Source: Gottschalkiaceae bacterium SANA (GTDB lineage Bacteria; Bacillota; Clostridia; Tissierellales; GPF-1). Taken from it: a stretch of 64,000 nucleotides of DNA. Shown piece by piece: positions 58,342 to 64,000 of this stretch (positions are counted from its first letter, which is position 1; every line of letters begins with the position of its first letter). Made by a program: the position numbers and the translations under genes. The notes below the pieces were generated by a model. The model did not search any database. It was not told where the DNA came from and saw nothing but the letters and a program-made list of their open reading frames with translations. The stretch spans positions 496,001-560,000 of the forward strand of contig AP028876.1 of assembly GCA_036323355.1 (NCBI GenBank), written 5' to 3'.

Positions 58342-58836
58342 ATGAGGAAAATGAATAATGTCTATCAGAGTATGATTAGCTTTTACGCAGGAGATCCAAA
58401 ACGCATTCAGCATTTTGTAAAGGTGCACAGTTTTGCCAAATTGATTGGGGAATTAGAAAAACTGGATGAGTGCACCCAAGAGATTCTGGAAGTAACGGCC
58501 TATGTTCATGATATCGGTATTAAGATCGCCAAAATTAAGCATGGGCATTGTACCGGGAAATTGCAGGAAGAAGAAGGCGCTGTTGCGGCGAATTTATTAT
58601 TAACGCAGTTGGGATATGATCAAGAATTGATTGAGCGGGTAAGTTACATTGTTGGTCATCATCATACCTACAGCAATATCGATGGAATGGATTATCAGAT
58701 ACTGGTGGAAGCAGATTTTCTGGTGAATATGTATGAAAACAAGACGTCAGAAGAGAGCGTGATTTCGGCTTATCAAAAGATTTTTAAAACGGAATCGGGC
58801 AAGGATATTTGCAAGACCATGTTTGGAAGTAAATAA
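58342..58836 (+). CDS. HD domain hydrolase
   Basis: A 164-residue HD-domain metal phosphohydrolase: KVHSFAKLIG, VTAYVHDIGIKIA (HD pair), GHHHTYSNIDG and an acidic VEADFLVNM complete the metal site. It resembles small HD hydrolases acting on nucleotides. The ATG at 58342 follows GGGGG; a second ATG three codons later is possible. The gene stands alone. Confidence 0.88.
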   Translation: MRKMNNVYQSMISFYAGDPKRIQHFVKVHSFAKLIGELEKLDECTQEILEVTAYVHDIGIKIAKIKHGHCTGKLQEEEGAVAANLLLTQLGYDQELIERVSYIVGHHHTYSNIDGMDYQILVEADFLVNMYENKTSEESVISAYQKIFKTESGKDICKTMFGSK

Positions 58837-58853
58837 GCGACAGTACTCAATCG

Positions 58854-58886
58854 GCCCTTGTGAAGAACTTTTTCGCAAGGGCTTTA
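58854..58886 (+). terminator. Terminator after the HD gene
   Basis: GCCCTTGTGAA pairs with TTCGCAAGGGC and is followed by TTTAT. Confidence 0.75.
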
Positions 58887-59007
58887 TCATACGTACATAT
58901 TTAAAATAATGTTTACTATTGAAACTATTATTTAAACGATAGCGCATCTTTATTATTTTATTAAAGAAGAGTAAAATAGTATTTGTAGTACTTGTGCGGA
59001 GGCTATT

Positions 59008-59295
59008 ATGGAAAAACAAAGAAATGCCTACCAAAGTTGGTTGACTTTGACCCTATATTTGCTGCTGTCAGCACTGCGAATCATGAATCGAAGTCTTGTG
59101 AAAGAGATGGTCGATACTTGGATTACGCCTTATTCGATTCCCCTAGTGGCACTTGTCATTACCCTTCTTATTCGGTGGAGTGTAAAGTTGGGGAACTGGA
59201 TTGCTTCTGGCTTGCAGAAGAGGCATATTCCAGCATGGATCTTATTCTCAGTGACCGTGATCGTGTACTTTTGGTGGGGAGATCAAATCAGTTAG
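59008..59295 (+). CDS. Small membrane protein, array member 1
   Basis: A 95-residue protein with three hydrophobic segments (about 12-25, 43-62, 74-90). It belongs to a row of four related genes. Shared features are a PYSIPLV turn before the second helix, a basic amphipathic linker, and a C-terminal helix of the form I-P-x-x-I with an aromatic YF near its end. I do not recognise the family. TGCGGAGG precedes the ATG. Confidence 0.7.
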   Translation: MEKQRNAYQSWLTLTLYLLLSALRIMNRSLVKEMVDTWITPYSIPLVALVITLLIRWSVKLGNWIASGLQKRHIPAWILFSVTVIVYFWWGDQIS

Positions 59296-59307
59296 GAGAC
59301 TGGAGCT

Positions 59308-59589
59308 ATGCAAAACAAAGAAAGTCAATTCGCATATTTTTCAACCTACGTATTCTTTCTGATTTTTATGAATATACTTCTTGTGTTGAAAACGTACAAG
59401 ATGGCATGACCCGTCATTATATTATTTTTATTTGGTCTTGCAGGTGTCAGTAGATGGATTCAAAGCGGGCCGAAGCCTATGCAATGGAAGGATTACCTCA
59501 AGAGTAAGGGCATTAAAGAATTAGATCTATGGATAGGTATAACCCTTATTTATTATTTCATCGTTGGCCTGATTGATAGGCTAGCATAA
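59308..59589 (+). pseudogene. Small membrane protein, array member 2, interrupted by in-frame TGA
   Basis: A 93-codon reading frame similar in layout to its neighbours, split by TGA at 59407-59409 after 33 codons. Translation would read MQNKESQFAYFSTYVF...YKMA-stop, and the same frame then continues for 59 codons as PVIILFLFGLAGVSRWIQ...LDLWIGITLIYYFIVGLID to TAA, matching the helices of members 1 and 4. GGAG precedes the ATG. A single nonsense mutation, a sequencing error, or recoding would explain it; there is no evident selenocysteine hairpin. Not counted as an intact gene. Confidence 0.75.
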
Positions 59590-59644
59590 GAGTTCGATTG
59601 GACCGTGAGAAGAAAAGCGAGGTGTGAAAAAATTGGAGAAGGAA

Positions 59645-59929
59645 ATGGAAAGAAAAACGACTTCTCAAGGAAAAGCAATTGAATTTTTATATTTTGCAAT
59701 TTGTATGGGAATCATGCATTCGTGCGAAGAAGAAGTTATTCGCTTGTTTTATTTTTTATGCAATCCCTATTCGATTCCCCTTGTACTTGCGGCAATTTTT
59801 GGCGTCATTTCTTTACTTGCGTTGCCATTGCATTGGATGACGAATTTCGTAGAGAGGACGAACATTCCAACTATTTTGATTTATATGTTTGATTATATTG
59901 TTTATTATGTTCTTAGTCGGTATTTATAA
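59645..59929 (+). CDS. Small membrane protein, array member 3
   Basis: A 94-residue protein with three hydrophobic segments and the same NPYSIPLVLA turn as member 1, followed by a TNIPTILIYMFDYIVYYV C-terminal helix. The ATG at 59645 has GGAGAAGG upstream; a GTG seven codons earlier is less likely. Function unknown. Confidence 0.72.
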   Translation: MERKTTSQGKAIEFLYFAICMGIMHSCEEEVIRLFYFLCNPYSIPLVLAAIFGVISLLALPLHWMTNFVERTNIPTILIYMFDYIVYYVLSRYL

Positions 59930-60225
59930 TGCGGGGTGGATTCTTGGATAAATGGAAGGAAAATTGGTTATATCTTAATTCGTTCATTTTGATGGCATTG
60001 GCATTTAACTTAGCGGTATGGTGGAAAGACACAGCTTTTTCGGGCTTCTTTCGAGCTTTGATTGTGATAACGATATTTGTGATTTGGCTTGTGAGCAATC
60101 TCGATGCTAACAGAAATCGTGCTTATGCTTTTTTGGAAAAAAAGAAAATTCGATTTTCTTATCTGTGGATTGGCACGATTGCAGTTTATTACATCCTCGT
60201 GATTATAATGGATCTAGTTACCTAA
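59929..60225 (+). CDS. Small membrane protein, array member 4
   Basis: A 98-residue protein with three hydrophobic segments; the C-terminal KKIRFSYLWIGTIAVYYIL segment resembles the end of member 2 (KGIKELDLWIGITLIYYF). Its ATG overlaps the stop of member 3 (TAATG), so translation is coupled. No separate ribosome site is visible. Function unknown. Confidence 0.7.
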   Translation: MRGGFLDKWKENWLYLNSFILMALAFNLAVWWKDTAFSGFFRALIVITIFVIWLVSNLDANRNRAYAFLEKKKIRFSYLWIGTIAVYYILVIIMDLVT

Positions 60226-60264
60226 ATGATCTACCAAGGAATCAATCAGAAGGAGGGGATAAGG

Positions 60265-61338
60265 ATGCTGAAAACAAAGTGCAGACTAATAGGGTGTATT
60301 TTATTAAGTGCAATGGTGATGACGGCTTGTCAGGCCCAGGAACAAGTGGTTGATCTTGATGATTCGCTGATGCAAGTCGCACAAATCGGGGCGGAAACAG
60401 AGGGCGAAAGCCAAGTTGAAGCAGAATTGAGTGAAAATCAACTAGCGATTCAGTGGAAGCCGTATTCAACTGCTTATGTGTCTTGCGAGGATTTTGCTCG
60501 AGTCATGCATTGGGACTATGCCTGGGATGCGGACAGTTTTATGTTCCAGGAAGATGAGATGCAATTGGATTTTGTGGTGGGCTCTTTACATGTCACAAGA
60601 CAAGGTGAAATTATAGATGTGATGCCGCAATGTCCAATTTTAGAGGATCAAAACCTTTATTTATCGGTGGATTGGCTGGAGGAGTCTTTTAGATCCGCAA
60701 TTAGTCGGTTCGATGATCGGATAGAGCTTGTGGACCCAGATGAAGCTTCTCTATATGACCTTGCTAAGTTTTTCCCTGATGATTTAAAAATGGCTATGGC
60801 GCATCCTGAGCTTGATTCTTCGAAACGGGTCATGGCTGCCATTGAGTTGCCACGATCCATGAATATTGAAATTCCCAAGATCGATCCACAAAAGATGATG
60901 AATACACGCCCGATTTTAAACTATGTGACAGAATTTAAACTCGATTTGCAGGATCACGGCTACACGGATGAAGAGATCGCATCTATTTCCTATGGCGAAT
61001 ATGAGATTTTACATTCACATTGGTTCTTGTCAGAAGAGATGCAAGAGTTGGCGCTTGGCTATTATCCGGAATCCGCCAAGGAAGATATATCGCGATGGAC
61101 CTTTGGGGAATTGAAGGACCGTCAAATGGCAGAGGTGGATACGGCTCGACTGGACCGATTTTCCGAAGAGGAATGGGCCTCTTTGCAAGAACGGGACATT
61201 GTGGAGGCGGATCTGTTTTATCTGCTGAAGGAATTTCATCAGCCCGCGACTATTGTCGCACAATCGGACCAAGCCTTGCGGGAGGTTTTGGAAGGCTACT
61301 ATGAGTTCGGTATCCTGTATTGGACGCAAATGAAGTAG
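60265..61338 (+). CDS. Lipoprotein with stalk-type (copper amine oxidase N-like) domain
   Basis: A 357-residue protein with a lipoprotein signal: residues 1-20, lipobox MTAC. An acidic linker leads to a stalk-like domain (about 55-150, YVSCEDFARVMHWDYAWD and LYLSVDWLEESF). The rest is acidic and helical and is not recognised. The ATG at 60265 has AAGGAGGGG upstream. It follows array member 4 by 39 bases and may work with the small membrane proteins at the cell surface. Confidence 0.75.
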   Translation: MLKTKCRLIGCILLSAMVMTACQAQEQVVDLDDSLMQVAQIGAETEGESQVEAELSENQLAIQWKPYSTAYVSCEDFARVMHWDYAWDADSFMFQEDEMQLDFVVGSLHVTRQGEIIDVMPQCPILEDQNLYLSVDWLEESFRSAISRFDDRIELVDPDEASLYDLAKFFPDDLKMAMAHPELDSSKRVMAAIELPRSMNIEIPKIDPQKMMNTRPILNYVTEFKLDLQDHGYTDEEIASISYGEYEILHSHWFLSEEMQELALGYYPESAKEDISRWTFGELKDRQMAEVDTARLDRFSEEEWASLQERDIVEADLFYLLKEFHQPATIVAQSDQALREVLEGYYEFGILYWTQMK

Positions 61339-61416
61339 GTTTCAGTGTGTTGCGGAAAACAGACTAATGAAGTCTAAAGTTATAACTGCATTTTGAAGAA
61401 ACGAGTAAGATGAAGG

Positions 61417-61437
61417 GAGCCTGCGGGCTCTTTTTTT
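61417..61437 (+). terminator. Terminator after the lipoprotein gene
   Basis: GAGCC-TGCG-GGCTC followed by seven T residues. Confidence 0.85.
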
Positions 61438-61455
61438 CGTTGAAAGGTTGCCCAC

Positions 61456-61484
61456 TTGACGAATGGGAAAGCGTTCGCTAGGAT
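61456..61484 (+). promoter_or_regulatory. Possible sigma-70 promoter of the FGGY kinase gene, with cre-like core
   Basis: TTGACG (61456-61461), 17 bases, TAGGAT (61479-61484). The spacer holds AAAGCGTTC, a partial cre pattern (61466-61479), where CcpA could act. The match is weak. Confidence 0.45.
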
Positions 61485-61536
61485 ATACATATAGACATCC
61501 GGACGTTTGGATGAATTACGGCAAAAGGAGGATCGT

Positions 61537-63084
61537 GTGAAAGAAGGAGTCGTACTGGTATTGGATTGTGGAACGCAGAGTATTCGCAGCATTATTTATG
61601 ACGACAAAGGACAATTATTGGGTTTGAAAAAGGTGAAGTATCCCAAGTACCATATGACAGAAGATGGATTTATCGAGATGCATCCAGACGTATTCTGGGA
61701 GAGTGCCTGCAAAAGTGTAGATCTGTTTTGGAAAGAGGAACCGGAAATCATGTCACGTGTAGTTGCGGTTGCTCTGGCGTCTCAAAGAAGCACCAGTGTA
61801 TTTGTGGATAAAGAAGGAAAACCTCTGCGCAATGCCATTAGTTGGATGGACACGCGGAAAACAAAAGAAAATGATCAGATCAGTGGAACCATGAAAAAAA
61901 TGTACAAGGCGATGAAGGTATGGGAGATCGTCGATAGTTATAATCGAGGCTGTCCCTATCATTGGGTAAAGGCAAACGAGAAAGATGTTTTTGATAAGAT
62001 TCACAAGGTTCTATTTTTATCTACATATATTAATTTTAAGCTGACGGGCGAGTATAGAGACAGCGTCACTTCGGCATCAGGGTATTTGCCATTCTCAGGC
62101 AAGCGGTTGGATTGGGCAAAGAAAAATGATATCGAAGGACGAATTTTCCATGTCGATCGGAATAAACTTTTTGATTTGGTTGATCCGGGAAAATTGATCG
62201 GGAATCTTACGCAGGAGGCAGCTGACGCCTTGCGCTTGCCTGTTGGGATTCCAGTGGTTGCAGCTGGATCTGACAAGGCCTGCGAAACCCTTGGGGTTGG
62301 GTGTTTGGAAGCAAAAACAGCCAGTGTATCTCTAGCTTCCATGGTAACCGTACAGACAACAACAGAAGAGTATCTGCCCTTATACAAATATGGGACGGTG
62401 TTCCCAGCGGCTATGAAGGGAAAATACAATCCAGAACTGGGGATTACCCGGGGTTTTTGGCTGATATCTTGGTTTGTAGACGAGTTTGCGGAATTGGAAC
62501 GGCAAGAATCCAAGGAGAGACAGGTCAGCATTGAAAAATTGCTGAATGAGAAGCTTGCTGCGGTACCGCCTGGAGCGGAAGGCTTGTTGATGCAACCGTA
62601 TTGGATGAGTGATGTTCGGCACCCTGGTGCCTCGGGCACATTGATCGGATTAAAAGATGTTCATACACGGATCCATATCTACCGGGCCCTTGTGGAAGGA
62701 TTGGGATACTCTATTAAAGAAGGTATTCGCAGCATCGAGAAAAAGACGAAAAAGAAGATTGAGCGGATCGCCTTATCGGGTGGCGGTGCACAAAGTGAAA
62801 TTCTTTGTCAGATGTTGGCAAATATTTTCAATCGACCTGTTTATGTGGTACAGTCTCACGAAACAACAGGGCTGGGTGCGGCGCTCTTGGGGTATTTGCA
62901 TTTGGGCATCTATTCAACAATAGAGGAAGCGGTTGATGAGATGGTCCATGTCACCCATGTGTATGAGCCACAAAAAAATGAAGTCATCATTTACGAACAA
63001 CTTTACGAGGACGTCTATCAACTGACATATCAACGATTGAAGCCGGTTTACCGCAAGATGGCAGATCTGGCATGCATCAAGTAA
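61537..63084 (+). CDS. FGGY family carbohydrate kinase
   Basis: A 515-residue FGGY kinase: LVLDCGTQSIRSIIYD is the N-terminal phosphate loop, SQRSTSVFVD and AISWMDTRKT follow, and ALSGGGAQSEILCQMLANIF is the C-terminal nucleotide segment. It phosphorylates a sugar or polyol. It starts with GTG, five bases after AAGGAGG; an ATG ten codons upstream has no site. The downstream GlpA-type oxidoreductase suggests a substrate such as glycerol or a related polyol, but the sequence is not a typical glycerol kinase. Confidence 0.9.
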   Translation: MKEGVVLVLDCGTQSIRSIIYDDKGQLLGLKKVKYPKYHMTEDGFIEMHPDVFWESACKSVDLFWKEEPEIMSRVVAVALASQRSTSVFVDKEGKPLRNAISWMDTRKTKENDQISGTMKKMYKAMKVWEIVDSYNRGCPYHWVKANEKDVFDKIHKVLFLSTYINFKLTGEYRDSVTSASGYLPFSGKRLDWAKKNDIEGRIFHVDRNKLFDLVDPGKLIGNLTQEAADALRLPVGIPVVAAGSDKACETLGVGCLEAKTASVSLASMVTVQTTTEEYLPLYKYGTVFPAAMKGKYNPELGITRGFWLISWFVDEFAELERQESKERQVSIEKLLNEKLAAVPPGAEGLLMQPYWMSDVRHPGASGTLIGLKDVHTRIHIYRALVEGLGYSIKEGIRSIEKKTKKKIERIALSGGGAQSEILCQMLANIFNRPVYVVQSHETTGLGAALLGYLHLGIYSTIEEAVDEMVHVTHVYEPQKNEVIIYEQLYEDVYQLTYQRLKPVYRKMADLACIK

Positions 63085-63097
63085 ATGAGGTGTAGAG

Positions 63098-64000
63098 ATG
63101 AAGAATAAAATAATGAAGGTTATTCAAGAAAATAAGAGTCTCTCAGGCTACAAGATCGGGGTAAGTGTTTCTTCGGAACAAATTGTAACCCTGACAGGCC
63201 AGGTGGATGAGTGGCAACAGGTGGTGGATTGCGGTCATTTGGTCGCAAGGGTCAAAGGGGTTCGAAATATTGTCAATGACATGACGGCCAAAGGAATCGT
63301 GATTCCCAAGCGGGATCGAAGCAAGGAGATTCAACGAGCGATTGAGAATGGAAAAGAGACGACTTGCGACATTGTGGTTATTGGAGCCGGGGTGATTGGG
63401 TGCGCCATCGCACGGGAACTGGCCAAGTATCAGGTGTCAACAATCGTCGTAGAAAAAAACAGTGATGTGGCAGAGGAAGCAACCAAAGCCAACAACGGCA
63501 ATATTCATCCTGGTGTTTTGGCCAAGCCAGGTACTTTGAAGGCAAAGCTCAATTTAAAGGGAAACCAAATGTATACCCAGCTTTCCAAGGATCTGAATTT
63601 TGAATTGCAACGACCGGGTTCTTTGAATGTGATCTATAAAAAGAGTGAATGGCGAAAAATGAAGGCACTAGAGGTCATGAAGAAAACAGGCCTGGGGCAT
63701 CTTGTTCCGCAGATGCGTCAGGTGATGAAGGTGCCGGGGCTGAAATGGCTCACCAGTCAAGAAGTGAAGCAAATGGAACCTCATCTGAAAGGCAATCCCA
63801 TTGGCGGATTTTGGATGACGACCATGGGCTTAGTGGAACCCTACGAGGTGTGCATTGCCCTAGCGGAAAATGCAGTGGAAAATGGAACCGAGTTTCGACT
63901 GAACACTGAGGTGCTGGATGTCTTGGTGGAAAATGGACGAACGGTTGGTGTGGTGACCAATCAGGGTGTGATTCGAAGCGAGATTGTCATTAATGCGGCT
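63098..64000 (+). CDS. BON domain-FAD-dependent oxidoreductase, GlpA type (N-terminal part)
   Basis: The window ends inside this gene; 301 codons are present. Residues about 4-65 form a BON domain (VIQENKSLSG, VTLTGQVDEWQQ, VKGVRNIVNDM). From about residue 92 a DAO-type flavin domain starts with the dinucleotide loop CDIVVIGAGVIGCAIARELA, followed by NNGNIHPGV and later MEPHLKG and GLVEPYEV. This matches anaerobic glycerol-3-phosphate dehydrogenase or L-2-hydroxyglutarate oxidase-like proteins. It begins 13 bases after the kinase, with GAGG upstream, so kinase and oxidoreductase may act in sequence. The fusion with BON is notable. Confidence 0.88.
   Translation, partial: MKNKIMKVIQENKSLSGYKIGVSVSSEQIVTLTGQVDEWQQVVDCGHLVARVKGVRNIVNDMTAKGIVIPKRDRSKEIQRAIENGKETTCDIVVIGAGVIGCAIARELAKYQVSTIVVEKNSDVAEEATKANNGNIHPGVLAKPGTLKAKLNLKGNQMYTQLSKDLNFELQRPGSLNVIYKKSEWRKMKALEVMKKTGLGHLVPQMRQVMKVPGLKWLTSQEVKQMEPHLKGNPIGGFWMTTMGLVEPYEVCIALAENAVENGTEFRLNTEVLDVLVENGRTVGVVTNQGVIRSEIVINAA

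Noticed and set aside
59407-59409. Selenocysteine codon in small membrane protein 2
   Set aside because: No convincing hairpin directly after the TGA, no redox motif around it, and no selenocysteine gene in the window; a nonsense mutation is simpler.
62001-62639. A 212-codon minus-strand open frame within the FGGY kinase gene
   Set aside because: Ser/Pro-rich shadow of a clear kinase; no recognisable motif or start signal.
1-64000. tRNA or rRNA genes, prophage or transposon
   Set aside because: No tRNA-like cloverleaf ends, integrase, transposase or terminal repeats were found on reading both strands by eye; a covariance search would be decisive for tRNAs.

Overview
The window looks like a chromosomal segment of an anaerobic, Gram-positive, low-to-moderate-GC bacterium of class Clostridia. 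Supporting signs are strong AGGAGG-type ribosome sites, a glycyl radical enzyme with its radical-SAM activase, many phosphotransferase (PTS) genes, sigma-54 (RpoN) control of PTS and dihydroxyacetone genes, ferredoxin-fused MinD-type ATPases and no respiratory genes. I cannot name a genus from sequence alone. Both ends cut genes: a BMP-type binding protein at the left and a BON/FAD oxidoreductase at the right. I see no rRNA, tRNA, CRISPR, phage or insertion sequence.

Layout. (a) 1-5.5 kb: a nucleoside-type (BMP) ABC importer whose last permease overlaps a sulfatase gene. (b) 5.6-15.3 kb: a second sulfatase with its own -24/-12 promoter, a convergent LevR-type sigma-54 activator, and a sigma-54-driven operon for a mannose-family PTS (IIB, IIC, IID, IIA), a third sulfatase and a DUF3604 metallohydrolase. 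None of the sulfatases has a signal peptide, so the picture is import followed by desulfation in the cytoplasm. (c) 15.4-20.4 kb: DUF3179 protein plus membrane partner, DMT exporter, methyltransferase, M28 peptidase. (d) 20.6-26.2 kb: a glycerol/dihydroxyacetone module with two paralogous small membrane proteins, an HPr-PAS-PAS-AAA-Fis activator, DhaK, DhaL, DhaM and a dedicated HPr. Two sigma-54 promoters flank the activator gene, each with TGAT-N7-ATCA sites upstream. (e) 26.2-35.7 kb: a wall hydrolase, LUD protein, DUF2202 protein, a DUF5320/DUF134 operon, PadR/DUF2812, an orange-protein-like set (NifX-like protein and two ferredoxin-MinD ATPases), a PHP phosphatase and a flavodoxin. The DUF134 promoter and the NifX-like promoter share GGCATATG operators. 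(f) 35.7-44.9 kb, minus strand: GatZ-like protein, fructose-family PTS IIB, IIC and IIA, a PRD/BglG-type regulator, then an operon of DeoR regulator, reductase, ManA and PfkB kinase. (g) 45.0-48.2 kb: divergent from that operon, a glycyl radical eliminase and its activase. (h) 48.3-58.9 kb: methyltransferase, M23 peptidase, GGDEF protein, a glycine riboswitch with terminator ahead of an ACT protein and a UPF0210/DUF711 protein, topoisomerase III, phosphopentomutase, a DMT exporter and an HD hydrolase. (i) 59.0-61.3 kb: four tandem related small membrane proteins, one split by an in-frame TGA, then a lipoprotein with a stalk-type domain. (j) 61.5 kb to the end: an FGGY kinase and a BON-domain FAD oxidoreductase of the GlpA type.

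The unifying theme is carbohydrate and polyol uptake and phosphorylation under several kinds of local regulator. The most unusual points are the cytoplasmic sulfatase/PTS system, the divergent glycyl radical enzyme/sugar-kinase locus, the glycine riboswitch on a gene pair of unknown function, the shared DUF134-type operators, and the tandem small-membrane-protein array.
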